Origin: Actinoplanes sp. TBRC 11911
Lineage (GTDB): Bacteria; Actinomycetota; Actinomycetes; Mycobacteriales; Micromonosporaceae
Direction of reading: 5' to 3'
Length of the DNA stretch: 64,000 nucleotides
Assembly: GCF_012933445.1 (NCBI RefSeq)
Contig: NZ_JABBNC010000016.1
Location: 1 to 64,000 of the forward strand
Of the stretch, positions 6,736 through 15,402 are shown one piece after another. Made by a program: the position numbers and the translations under genes. Below the pieces are notes generated by a model, which saw nothing but the letters and a program-made list of their open reading frames with translations, had not been told where the DNA came from and made no database searches. Within the stretch, counting starts at the first letter, position 1; every line of letters starts with the position of its first letter.

Positions 6736-8409
6736 GTGGGACGAATTGACGACCTTGCCAATCGCTATGTCGAGGATTGGGCCGAGCTCAGCCCCCTCGG
6801 TGCCACCTATGTCGGCATCACGGGGCACGACGACAAAACCGATGATTTCTCACCCGAGGGCTTCGCGGCCCAGGCCGAGCTGACTCGGCGCACGCTCAAC
6901 GAGCTCGACACGATCGAGCCGGAGCACGAGTCGGAAAAGGTCGCCAAGGACGCGATGATGGAGCGTCTCGGTCTGGAGCTGGAGCAGTACGATGCCGGCT
7001 TCGCCAAGAGCGAGATCAACGTCATTTCGAGCGGTCTGCATTCGCTGCGGGGCGTCTTCGACATCATGAACACCGACGGCGAGGACGCGGTCGCCGCCGT
7101 CGCGGCCCGGCTCAACGCCTTTCCCACCGCCCTGGAGCAGTACAAGGGCACGCTGCGCGACGAGGCGGCCGCCGGCCGGGTGAGCGCGCGGGCCCAGATG
7201 CTGGCCGTGGCCGAGCAATGTGACGCGTGGACCGACCCGGACCGCGACGACTTCTTCCACGGGCTGGCCGGCCGGCTCGACGCGTCCGGTGCGCTCGCCG
7301 CCGAGCTGAGCCGGGGTGCGGCCGCCGCGACCGCCGCCACCACCGAGTTCGCCGAGTTCCTGCGCACCGAGATCGCCCCGCTGGGCCGGGCGAAGGAGGC
7401 TGCGGGCCCGGAGCGGTACGCGCTGGCCTCGCAGTATTTCCTCGGTGCGAAGGTCGACCTGCACGAGACGTACCTCTGGGGTTTCGCCGAGCTGGACCGC
7501 CTGGAGCGGGAGATGCGGTCGGTGGCCGGCGTGATCGTCGGGTCCGGCAGCGCCTCGGTCGACGAGGCCGTCGCCGTGCTCGACGCCGACCCGGACCGCA
7601 AGGTGCCGGGTAAGGAGGCGTTCCGCGACTGGATGCAGGCGCTGGCCGACAAGGCCATCTCGGAGCTCAACGGCACCCACTTCGACATCGAGCCGCCGGC
7701 TCGCAAGATCGAGGCGTGTCTCACGCCGACCAGCGACGGCAGCATCTACTACACCGGTCCGAGCGAGGACTTCTCCCGGCCGGGCCGGATGTGGTGGGCC
7801 GTGCCGGAGGGGATCACCGAGTTCTCCACCTGGCGCGAGACCACGACCGTCTACCACGAGGGCGTTCCGGGCCACCACCTGCAGATCAGCCAGACCATGC
7901 TGCGGGCCGACACGCTCAACCGCTGGCAGCGGCTGCTGTCCTGGTGCTCCGGGCACGGCGAGGGATGGGCCCTGTACGCCGAGCGCCTGATGGACGAGCT
8001 GGGCTACCTGGAGGATCCGGGTAACCGGCTGGGCATGTTGGACGGTCAGGCATTGCGGGCATGCCGTGTGATTGTCGACATAGGCATGCATCTGGAGCTG
8101 GATATTCCCCGCGACAACCCGTTCGGTTTCCACCCCGGCGAGCGCTGGACACCCGAGCTGGGCTGGGAGTTCTTAAGGGCGCACACGCGGATGGCGGACG
8201 AGGTGCTGAGATTTGAATGGAAGCGTTACCTGGGCTGGCCCGGTCAGGCTCCGTCCTACAAGGTCGGCGAGCGCATCTGGCTGCAGGCCCGGGAGGAGAC
8301 GCGGCAGCGCAAGGGCGATGAGTTCGATCTCAAAACCTTCCACCGCGACGCGCTGAACCTGGGCTCGCTGGGCCTCGATCCGCTGCGGCGGGCGCTGGCC
8401 CGGCTCTGA
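6736..8409 (+). CDS. DUF885-family protein (predicted zinc carboxypeptidase-like)
   Basis: The 557-aa product belongs to the DUF885 family (about 550-600 aa), considered metallopeptidase-like. The core motif HEGVPGHHLQ at residues 374-383 is a gluzincin-type HExxxGHH. It is followed by the helix WCSGHGEGWALYAERLMDELGY, whose Glu residues are candidates for the third metal ligand. No signal peptide is visible, so it is probably cytosolic. It stands alone with its own -10 element and a strong terminator immediately downstream. Substrate unknown. Confidence 0.85.
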   Translation: MGRIDDLANRYVEDWAELSPLGATYVGITGHDDKTDDFSPEGFAAQAELTRRTLNELDTIEPEHESEKVAKDAMMERLGLELEQYDAGFAKSEINVISSGLHSLRGVFDIMNTDGEDAVAAVAARLNAFPTALEQYKGTLRDEAAAGRVSARAQMLAVAEQCDAWTDPDRDDFFHGLAGRLDASGALAAELSRGAAAATAATTEFAEFLRTEIAPLGRAKEAAGPERYALASQYFLGAKVDLHETYLWGFAELDRLEREMRSVAGVIVGSGSASVDEAVAVLDADPDRKVPGKEAFRDWMQALADKAISELNGTHFDIEPPARKIEACLTPTSDGSIYYTGPSEDFSRPGRMWWAVPEGITEFSTWRETTTVYHEGVPGHHLQISQTMLRADTLNRWQRLLSWCSGHGEGWALYAERLMDELGYLEDPGNRLGMLDGQALRACRVIVDIGMHLELDIPRDNPFGFHPGERWTPELGWEFLRAHTRMADEVLRFEWKRYLGWPGQAPSYKVGERIWLQAREETRQRKGDEFDLKTFHRDALNLGSLGLDPLRRALARL

Positions 8410-8416
8410 CCGTTTT

Positions 8417-8451
8417 GGGCTTTTCCCCGGTTCATGATCGGGGAAAAGCCC
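8417..8451 (+). terminator. Strong intrinsic terminator after the DUF885 gene
   Basis: Perfect 13-bp inverted repeat GGGCTTTTCCCCG (8417-8429) and CGGGGAAAAGCCC (8439-8451) with a 9-base loop, starting 8 bases after the stop codon. The stem contains A/T runs rather than a clean trailing U-tract, so it could act in both directions. Confidence 0.8.
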
Positions 8452-8856
8452 GTTCTGTCGTATGCGCTCCCTTACGTTCCGCAGCGATTTGACCATAGAG
8501 CGATCGCCCAACTACCCACTGTGGATATCGATACCGATAATTTGCAGAGCGCTTTACTGATCTTGTCTCTTTTCGTTCCGCGGCTATGCCGTTACCATCG
8601 CCGCGGTAACGTCTTCTCGTTCCTGGATCGGCTTTGCGCTGGGGCTTCGTAGCAGCCAAAAGGGAGCGCGAACCACCGTTACAACTACAGAGGTCGGACC
8701 TTGTATCCCCCGATCAGCCGAGAGAAAACGGTCCCCTGGAAAGCGTCTACTTGAGGATTTCTCGGATAGATTGGCCCGGATCCGTGCGCCCACCCGGCTA
8801 CACACAGTAGTCGCCAATAAGGCTCATCGCGCGTGCATGGCGGAGGAACGAAAGCA
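8452..8856. other. Long intergenic promoter region of the conservon
   Basis: About 400 bases with no convincing gene and noticeably lower G+C than the flanks. It holds a short hairpin (CGTTACC 8590-8596 with GGTAACG 8605-8611) and two GTTCCGC motifs (about 8476 and 8575). It most likely carries the promoter(s) of the downstream conservon operon, but I cannot pick a -35/-10 pair with confidence. Confidence 0.4.
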
Positions 8857-10011
8857 ATGAACAGCCGGCGAACCCGTCTAGGCTCCGCCTTTGGCGTGAT
8901 CCTGACGGTTTTGGTGCTTGTGCCGACCGGAGTCTTTTTCGCCCGCGTCTGGCAGGACAATTCGGACCGTCACGACAGCACTCAGCTAGAGCGCCAGGGG
9001 GTGGAGTATCTGGGCGCGTTGAATCCGCTGCTCAGCTCGCTCGCTGAGTACCAGTCGTCCGCACTGCAGGGGGTGCCGGAACAGCCCGACACGTTGAAAC
9101 CCGCGATCGCCCGGGTGTCGGAAGTGGATAGCCGCCTCGGTGACTCGCTGAATACAAAGGACCGCTGGGCGGGGCTGCAAGACAAGATCAACAAGTTGGC
9201 GAAGCCGGCCGACGGCGGCGCGCTGAACATCTACGAGCAGCACAGCGAGGTCACCGACCTGATGCTCGCGCTCTACGGCACGATCCGCCGCAACGCGCAC
9301 CTCAACCGCGACCCGGACAACGACGTGTCGAACCTGCAGGAGGCGTCGGCGATCGACATGCCGACGACGATCGTGCTGGTCAGCCGCATGGGCGACCTCG
9401 CGAACATCCTGCAGAACACCAGCGGTGCCAGCGCCCGCGCGAACGTCGGGGTGCAGTTCGGCGAGAGTGTGCTCGCCGTGCAGGCGCAGGTCAACAGCCT
9501 GACCGACAATCTGCAGGCCGCGGTCGACGACACCAAGAGCCCGACCCTCAGCGGCAACCTCGTCAGCACGCTGGACGCCTTCCGGCGCGGCGTCGAGTCG
9601 ATGATCCGTGGCGCGAACCCGGGCGGTAACCCGAACGTCGCGACCATGTCGACCGCGCAGAGCAGCCTGCAGACCGCGTTGAACAGCCTCTCCGGGGTCA
9701 CGCTCAAGGAGATGGACGGGCTGCTCTCCGATCGCGCGAGCAACGTCACCTACCGGCGTACCGAAGCGATCGTGCTGGGTCTGGTGGCCATCGGCCTGGT
9801 CCTCCTCGCCCTGATCTGGCCGACTCTCGGCCGTCGGCGTGAGCCGGCGCCGGTCGCGCCGCTGCGGCCCACCGGCGAGCCCGGCCGGGACGTCGCCATG
9901 ACCATGCCGACCGGCGGGCCTGTCTACGGCAACAACCCGTACGACCAAGGTCCGCAGTACGGCGGCCCGGTCGACCCGACTCAGCGGGAGCGGTCCGGTG
10001 CTATTCGGTAA
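8857..10011 (+). CDS. Membrane-anchored sensor-like protein preceding the conservon
   Basis: The 384-aa product has a cytoplasmic start, a membrane helix at about residues 10-32 (FGVILTVLVLVPTGVFFARVW), a roughly 270-residue helical extracytoplasmic region and a second helix near 302-321 (AIVLGLVAIGLVLLALIWP). A Pro/Gly/Tyr-rich cytoplasmic tail follows. The layout resembles the sensory half of a bacterial receptor without a kinase. ATG 8857 is preceded by GGAGG at 8843. The 3' end overlaps the kinase gene by 14 bases, so the two are translationally linked. No named family is recognised; a co-receptor role for the kinase is an inference. Confidence 0.75.
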   Translation: MNSRRTRLGSAFGVILTVLVLVPTGVFFARVWQDNSDRHDSTQLERQGVEYLGALNPLLSSLAEYQSSALQGVPEQPDTLKPAIARVSEVDSRLGDSLNTKDRWAGLQDKINKLAKPADGGALNIYEQHSEVTDLMLALYGTIRRNAHLNRDPDNDVSNLQEASAIDMPTTIVLVSRMGDLANILQNTSGASARANVGVQFGESVLAVQAQVNSLTDNLQAAVDDTKSPTLSGNLVSTLDAFRRGVESMIRGANPGGNPNVATMSTAQSSLQTALNSLSGVTLKEMDGLLSDRASNVTYRRTEAIVLGLVAIGLVLLALIWPTLGRRREPAPVAPLRPTGEPGRDVAMTMPTGGPVYGNNPYDQGPQYGGPVDPTQRERSGAIR

Positions 10012-12916
10012 ATTCCGCATCCTGGGCAAGCTCGCCCTGTTGGTGCTCGTCCCGCTGCTCGGTGTCGTGGCGCTGAGTGTCCCGATCGTCCTCGACCGCA
10101 TCTCGGCAGCGCAGGACGCGCAGAAGGAAGCGAACGAGGTCGCCCAGGCGATCCGGGTCAGCACCGCCCTGCAGGCGCTGCAGACCGAACGAATCTTGTC
10201 CGTCGGCTTCGCCATGGGGTTGCCGTTGGTGTCCGAGTCGGACCTCACGCTGCAGACGGCCAAGGCGATCGACGCGGTGCAACGGATCGACGACGGCTCG
10301 CAGCTGTCCGACGCCATGCGCCGCGCGCTGCGTGGCGCCACGAAGCTGGACAACACCCGGCAGAACGTGCTGAACAGGGCGATCAACCCGGACGAGATCG
10401 TCACCGAGTTCACCAACGCCGCCACGCCGCTCATCACGGCCGTCGGGCTGGCCGCGAGCGCCGACCTGCGGACCAGCGTCGGCCGTCAGCTCTTCGCGCT
10501 GGAACGCGCGCTGCGCACCGACGACCAGATCAGCCAGGCGGCCAGCTACCTCACCGCGGCGGCGGTCTCCAAAAATCAGGCCCTGATCGGTTTGTTCTCG
10601 TCGACGCTGATCCAGATCCAGAACACGACCACCGACGCACAGCTCTACTTCACCGATGCGCAGTACCGCCTGTACCTGGCCGCGCAGGACGCGTTCTCGT
10701 CCCGTGTCGGAGCGGACTTCCTGACCCAGGCGGCGATCAACCCGGTCGCGGCGGTGCAGCAGCTGAACCTCAAGACGCTGTTCCCGTCGTTGCAGTCCGT
10801 GCTCGTGCTGAGCGGTTTCGTCGAGAAGCGGGTCGCGTCCGACGTGAACACCCTGGTGACGGGGAACCGCGACAACGCCATCCGGGACGCCGTGCTCATC
10901 GGTGGCGGCTCGATCCTGCTCCTGCTGCTCGTCGTCCTGCTGAGCCTGTTCATGGCCCGCGCGGTCGCCCGGCCGCTGCGCCGCCTGACCGCCTCCGCCG
11001 ACCGGGTCGCCCGGGAAGCCGAGGCCGAGCTCGAAAGGGTGGCCGACGACGAGGAGGACTCGGTCCGCCCGATCCGCCTCGACCCGGTCGACGTCGCCGG
11101 CCAGGACGAGATCGGCGACCTGGCCCGGGCGTTCGACCGGGTGCAGACCACCGCCGTCCGGCTGGTGGAACGCCAGGTGCTGGGCCGGCGCAACGTCGCG
11201 CAGATGTTCGCGCACGTCGGTCGCCGTACCCAGAACCTGGTCGGCCGCCAGCTCGCCCTGATCGACAACCTGGAACGCCGGGAGACCGACAGCGAGCGTC
11301 TCGGCGAGCTGTACCGGCTGGACCACATGTCCAGCCGTCTGCGCCGGAACGCGTCCAGCCTGGTCGTGCTCTCCGGTGGGGCCGGCGCGAACGAGCACAT
11401 GGCGCCGCTGCCGCTGTCCGACGTGGTCCGCCTCGCCCTCGGTGAGATCGAGGACTACACCCGGGTGGACGTCGACGTCCCGGACGACATCATGGTCGTC
11501 CCGTCGCTGCCCGCCGACCTGATCCTGCTGCTCGCCGAGCTGATGGAGAACGCCACGGCGTACTCCCCGCCGCACACCCGCGTCTCGGTCACCGCGAACG
11601 AGCTGCGCGGCGGCGTCCGGCTGGCCATCGTGGACCAGGGCCTGGGCATGCCGCCGGAGCGGCTGGTCGAGGAGAACGCACGGCTCACCCGCCGTGAGCG
11701 CCTCGACCTGGCGCCCAGTGAGGTCCTCGGCCTGTTCGTGGTCGGCCGGCTCGCCCGCCGGCACAGCATCGACGTGCACCTGAGCGAGACGCAGGGCGGC
11801 GGCATCACGGCGTGGGTCGACCTGAACCCGCAGCACCTGGTCACGCGGGTGGAGAGCAACACCGTCGCGGCGGTGCCGCCGTTCCCCTCGGTGGTTCCAC
11901 CGACTCCGGTGCAGGGCTACCACACGTCTGAGTTCGCGCAGGTCATCGCAGGTTCCGCGGCCCGGTCCTCGGTGCCCGGCAGCCAGCAGCCGTTCGACCC
12001 GGTGGTGCTGGAACGCGCCACCCGGACCCTCGAGAACGGACATTCGTGGAACGCCTTCGCTCCGGTGCGCGCGAGTGCTCCGGTGATCGAGGCGCCCGTC
12101 TACGACGCCGAGCCGGTCTACTCGCCGGGGCCCGCCTACCAGGAGCCCGCCACGTACGGGCAGCCGACCGGCTTCCAAAAGCCGTACCAGGAGCCGTACC
12201 AGCAGCCGTACCAAGAGCCTTACCAGGCGCCCTATCAGGAGCCGTACCAAGAGCCTCGCCAGCCCGAGCCGGTCTACCGCAACGACACCGCGCAGCCGGC
12301 CATCGACCTCGGGGCCCCGGTGGCCGGTCGCGTGCCGGCCGCCCTGCCCGAGCTACCCGCGGCCGGTCCGGGGGCCTGGACGGCGCCGCCGGCTACACCG
12401 CAGGCGACGTGGACCACCCCGACGACCGAGCCGTCGCCCGTTGCTCCGGCGCAGCCGCGGATCCCGCGTCAGCGGGTCGACGAGGACCACCGCTACGCGA
12501 CGCAGCCGGACCGGTCGCTGGACCAGCCGTCCGGCGCCAACCCGCTGCGCCGGCGGGTGCCGGGCAACCAACTGCCGATGGAAGCCGGTACCAAGCTGCC
12601 GGCCGCGCCGCCGTCGCAAGACGACGCCGTGGCCGCACGGGCCGCGTTCGAGGCCTTCGAGGCCGGTGTCAGCCGGGCTCAGTGGGACGCGGTGGAGACT
12701 GACATGTCGTCGCCCCCGGCGGCCGGGCACGCGCCGCTGGCGCGCCGGGTACCGGGTGCGACGCTGCCGATGGACGAGCCGAACAGCCCGCCCCCGCCGA
12801 CGATGGCGCCTCCGCTGGACCCGGATGCCGCACGTGCCTTGATGGAACAGTTCGAGTACGGCGTCGCACTCGCACTGAACGAAACTCAGCCGCAACCAGA
12901 GGGACAACCGCGATGA
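9998..12916 (+). CDS. cvnA: Conservon sensor histidine kinase (CvnA type)
   Basis: The 972-aa membrane sensor kinase is the first component of a conservon. It has an N-terminal helix (about 9-28), an extracytoplasmic nitrate/nitrite-sensing-like helical domain to about 300, a second membrane helix at about 305-326 and a HAMP region. The dimerisation helix has RLDHMSSRLRRN with presumed phosphoacceptor His443. The HATPase has N-box ELMENATAYSP (from Glu514), DQGLGMPPE and LGLFVVGRLARRH. The last 350 residues are Pro-rich and probably unstructured. They include six PYQx units encoded by a 12-bp repeat at 12182-12253. GTG start; the stop overlaps the next ATG (ATGA). Confidence 0.9.
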   Translation: MLFGKFRILGKLALLVLVPLLGVVALSVPIVLDRISAAQDAQKEANEVAQAIRVSTALQALQTERILSVGFAMGLPLVSESDLTLQTAKAIDAVQRIDDGSQLSDAMRRALRGATKLDNTRQNVLNRAINPDEIVTEFTNAATPLITAVGLAASADLRTSVGRQLFALERALRTDDQISQAASYLTAAAVSKNQALIGLFSSTLIQIQNTTTDAQLYFTDAQYRLYLAAQDAFSSRVGADFLTQAAINPVAAVQQLNLKTLFPSLQSVLVLSGFVEKRVASDVNTLVTGNRDNAIRDAVLIGGGSILLLLLVVLLSLFMARAVARPLRRLTASADRVAREAEAELERVADDEEDSVRPIRLDPVDVAGQDEIGDLARAFDRVQTTAVRLVERQVLGRRNVAQMFAHVGRRTQNLVGRQLALIDNLERRETDSERLGELYRLDHMSSRLRRNASSLVVLSGGAGANEHMAPLPLSDVVRLALGEIEDYTRVDVDVPDDIMVVPSLPADLILLLAELMENATAYSPPHTRVSVTANELRGGVRLAIVDQGLGMPPERLVEENARLTRRERLDLAPSEVLGLFVVGRLARRHSIDVHLSETQGGGITAWVDLNPQHLVTRVESNTVAAVPPFPSVVPPTPVQGYHTSEFAQVIAGSAARSSVPGSQQPFDPVVLERATRTLENGHSWNAFAPVRASAPVIEAPVYDAEPVYSPGPAYQEPATYGQPTGFQKPYQEPYQQPYQEPYQAPYQEPYQEPRQPEPVYRNDTAQPAIDLGAPVAGRVPAALPELPAAGPGAWTAPPATPQATWTTPTTEPSPVAPAQPRIPRQRVDEDHRYATQPDRSLDQPSGANPLRRRVPGNQLPMEAGTKLPAAPPSQDDAVAARAAFEAFEAGVSRAQWDAVETDMSSPPAAGHAPLARRVPGATLPMDEPNSPPPPTMAPPLDPDAARALMEQFEYGVALALNETQPQPEGQPR
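12182..12253 (+). repeat. 12-bp tandem repeat in the kinase tail
   Basis: Six units of about CCGTACCAGGAG encode PYQE, PYQQ, PYQE, PYQA, PYQE and PYQE (residues 729-752). The units differ at a few synonymous and Glu/Gln/Ala positions. This is typical of a slipping repeat in a disordered tail. Confidence 0.85.
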
Positions 12917-13362
12917 CTTCCCCCTACTCGACCGATACCAGTAACAACCTGAGCGCCGAGGCGAAGACCTTCAACTGGCTGCTGGACTCGTTCACCTCCG
13001 GCACCGCGGGAGTGATCGAGGCCATCGCCGTCTCGTCCGACGGCCTGCTGATGGCGATGTCGGCGATCAAGGACCGGCCCAACGCGGAGCGACTCGCGGC
13101 CGTGGTGTCCGGCCTTACCAGCCTGGCCGGTGGAGCGGCCAGCTGGTATCGGCTGGGCGCGCTCAACCGGGTCATCATCGACATGGCCGAGGGCTACCTG
13201 CTGGTCACCGCGATCAGCGCGGGGTCGGTGCTCGGCGTCATCGCGGACCGCTCGGCGAACCTGGGGACGCTGGCGTACGAGATGACGCTGTTCGCGACGC
13301 GTGCCGGTGGCGCGCTGAGCCCGCGCCTGATAGCCGAGCTGAAGAACGCCGTCCAGCAATGA
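12913..13362 (+). CDS. cvnB: Roadblock/LC7-domain protein (CvnB type)
   Basis: 149-aa cytosolic roadblock/LC7 protein, the second component of conservons. It is thought to act as regulator or effector of the partner small GTPase at the membrane. The fold is visible as FNWLLDSFTSGTAGVIEAIAVSSDGLLMAMS followed by a conserved AAVVSGLTSLAGGAASWY segment and a final ATRAGGALSPRLIAELKNAV helix. Start and stop codons overlap both neighbours by 4 bases (ATGA), so the operon is tightly coupled. Confidence 0.92.
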   Translation: MTSPYSTDTSNNLSAEAKTFNWLLDSFTSGTAGVIEAIAVSSDGLLMAMSAIKDRPNAERLAAVVSGLTSLAGGAASWYRLGALNRVIIDMAEGYLLVTAISAGSVLGVIADRSANLGTLAYEMTLFATRAGGALSPRLIAELKNAVQQ

Positions 13363-13811
13363 CCTATCCGGACCCCGACGACCCGGCTAGCCCGGCTCGG
13401 CCGAGCGTCCGGCCCTTTCTGCAGCCCAGCTCGTCCGGTGGGTACCGACCCGCGCACCGCGTCGAGGAAACCGTCACCGACCAGTCCGTGAGCCTGCGCC
13501 CATTCGTCATCACGTCTGGGCGTACGGATGGTGCGGATCCTGGTATCGGGATGGAGACCCAGGTGACCTTAAACCCGATGGCCGCGCCGGTTCGTCTCTC
13601 GCCGGAGATGCGCGCGATCGTCGGGATGTGCAGCGAGCCGGTCTCGGTGGCGGAGATCTCCGCTCGGCTGCACCTGCACCTCGGCGTCGCGCGCATCCTG
13701 GTCGGCGACCTCCGAGCCGCCGGCCAGCTGGACGTCCACGTGCTGGACAACGACACCCCCGACCCTGAGACCATCATGCGAGTGATCCGTGGACTACGAG
13801 CAATCACCTGA
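13359..13811 (+). CDS. cvnC: DUF742 protein (CvnC type)
   Basis: 150-aa third component of the conservon. The first 40 residues are Pro/Ser-rich, then the DUF742 domain begins with SLRPFVITSGRTDG. It carries a winged-helix-like part (MRAIVGMCSEPVSVAEISARLHLHLGVARILVGDLRAAGQL). Family members associate with the other conservon proteins at the membrane; no enzymatic function is known. The start overlaps cvnB by 4 bases and the 3' end overlaps the GTPase gene by 23 bases. Confidence 0.9.
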   Translation: MTYPDPDDPASPARPSVRPFLQPSSSGGYRPAHRVEETVTDQSVSLRPFVITSGRTDGADPGIGMETQVTLNPMAAPVRLSPEMRAIVGMCSEPVSVAEISARLHLHLGVARILVGDLRAAGQLDVHVLDNDTPDPETIMRVIRGLRAIT

Positions 13812-14421
13812 CCGCCACGTGGGCACCGCCCGCGTGGGTAGCGAGGACGGCAGGCCGAAGAAAGCACCGGTCCCCGTCAAGATCATCGTGGCCGGTGGCT
13901 TCGGCGTCGGTAAGACGACGACCGTCGGTGCGATCTCCGAGATTTCGCCGCTCACCACCGAGGCCGAGATGACGTCGGCCTCGATGGGCATCGACGATCC
14001 CGGCGAGGCGTCGCTCAAGACGACGACGACCATCGCGATGGACTTCGGCGTGCAGACCATCGACCAGACGCTGAAGCTCTACATCTTCGGTACGCCCGGC
14101 CAGTCCCGGTTCGCCTTCATGTGGGACGACCTGATCAAGGGCGCGCTCGGTGCCCTCGTGGTCGTGGACACGGCCCGCATCGACGACTGCTATCCCGCTG
14201 TCGACTATTTCGAGCGGGCCGGGCTTCCGTTCGTGGTCGGCGTCAACACGTTCAACGGGCAGATGAACTACAGCTTGGACGAAGTGCGCTGGGCGCTCGC
14301 GATCCGCGAGGACGTCCCGGTGCTCGCCTACGACGCACGTTTTCGCGGATCGGTGCGCGACGCGTTACTGGTCGTGCTGGATCAAGCCCTCGACAAAGCC
14401 ATTCGGCAAAAGTCGACGTAG
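13789..14421 (+). CDS. cvnD: Conservon small GTPase (CvnD type)
   Basis: 210-aa Ras-like GTP-binding protein completing the conservon set. Motifs: P-loop AGGFGVGKTTT (about residues 35-45), the threonine-rich G2 region KTTTTIAMDFG, G3 FGTPGQSRF with the usual DxxG Asp replaced by a Thr-Pro pair as in this family, and GVNTFNG at the G4 position. In characterised conservons the cluster couples a membrane signal to developmental or antibiotic regulation. The start is GTG 13789, inside the end of cvnC. Confidence 0.92.
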   Translation: MDYEQSPDRHVGTARVGSEDGRPKKAPVPVKIIVAGGFGVGKTTTVGAISEISPLTTEAEMTSASMGIDDPGEASLKTTTTIAMDFGVQTIDQTLKLYIFGTPGQSRFAFMWDDLIKGALGALVVVDTARIDDCYPAVDYFERAGLPFVVGVNTFNGQMNYSLDEVRWALAIREDVPVLAYDARFRGSVRDALLVVLDQALDKAIRQKST

Positions 14422-14513
14422 GGTGTGCGGCGGGTCGCTCGGATCGAGGTTCCCAAATCGGCCTCCGAGCGGGCAGAGTTGACGGAGCGACCCGCTACGG
14501 AAGGAACGGTTAC

Positions 14514-15218
14514 GTGCGAGGCGGATTGGACGACGCGCTCGACAAGCTCGCGCGCCGTGATGAGTTGCGCCGCCGCGCCGCCGGGGAGGCGACGGGTACC
14601 CCGCCGGCGGTGACGGAGCTCGTCGAGGCCATCGCGGGGGTCATAGCGCACAATCCACAACTGGGCGTGACGGTCGGTGTCGAGGGGGCGGGCGACCCGC
14701 TCCTGCTGCACTTCTATTTCTCCGACGGTCAGGTGCAGGTCAACGCCGAGAACGCGGTCGGCACGCCCACCACCGACCCGGCCGCGGCCGCGGGGCGGCA
14801 CGCCGACTTCGTGGTGGCGGTCGATGCGACGGTCGAGGAGTCATATCCGCCGCAGCGCTTCTACGCCGAGTCGGAGACCGAGGAGCGCCGGTACGGGACG
14901 TTCGACGCCCCGGCCGCACCACCACCACCGGCGTACGAGGACCCGAACGGCTACCCGATGCCGCCGCAGCCCCGCCCGTCGGTCCCGCCGCAGCCCGGCC
15001 CTGCCCAGCACATCCAGCCCGAGCAGTATCGTGCACCGGCCGAGCCGCCGGCCGCCGAGCGGATCCCGCAGCAGCCGCAGCCCAACGGCATGCCGGCCCC
15101 GCTGGCGCATCCGGTCCCGCTGCAGGTGGAACGCCCGGAGGAAACCGAGTTGGCGGCCCGCCGGCTGGCCGCGCTGCTGCGCGACGACCCGTCGCTGCTC
15201 AACCGCCCGCCCGACTGA
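14514..15218 (+). CDS. Proline-rich hypothetical protein after the conservon
   Basis: The 234-aa product has a globular N-terminal half (residues 1-125, with VTELVEAIAGVIAHNPQLGVTVGVEG and a beta-rich FYFSDGQVQVNA segment). A Pro/Gln-rich linker of about 75 residues and a short C-terminal helix (ELAARRLAALLRDDPSLLNR) follow. No named domain is recognised. GTG 14514 is preceded by AAGGAA at 14501. The gene lies 92 bases after cvnD in the same direction. It shares the Pro/Gln-rich tail style of the conservon kinase, so a functional link is possible. Confidence 0.75.
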   Translation: MRGGLDDALDKLARRDELRRRAAGEATGTPPAVTELVEAIAGVIAHNPQLGVTVGVEGAGDPLLLHFYFSDGQVQVNAENAVGTPTTDPAAAAGRHADFVVAVDATVEESYPPQRFYAESETEERRYGTFDAPAAPPPPAYEDPNGYPMPPQPRPSVPPQPGPAQHIQPEQYRAPAEPPAAERIPQQPQPNGMPAPLAHPVPLQVERPEETELAARRLAALLRDDPSLLNRPPD

Positions 15219-15343
15219 CGTGATTACAGAGCGTAATATTCTGCCTTCTCTCCGACAAGTGGGGTTTCGGCCGTAAATGCCCAGCCTGGGATGTCTGGGT
15301 TCGACCGTTCGGCCACTTTGATCCGGCGTCCCGGCTCGGAACC

Positions 15344-15372
15344 TTGTATCACGCAGCGTGACTGCATAGTGT
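15344..15372 (+). promoter_or_regulatory. Candidate promoter of the epimerase-like gene
   Basis: TTGTAT (15344-15349) and TAGTGT (15367-15372) are separated by 17 bases, 30 bases upstream of the ATG. The ATG has a normal ribosome-binding site (GAGAGGAAACC). Match to consensus is moderate. Confidence 0.35.
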
Positions 15373-15402
15373 CCTAGCCGTCCACCGGTCGGAGAGGAAA
15401 CC

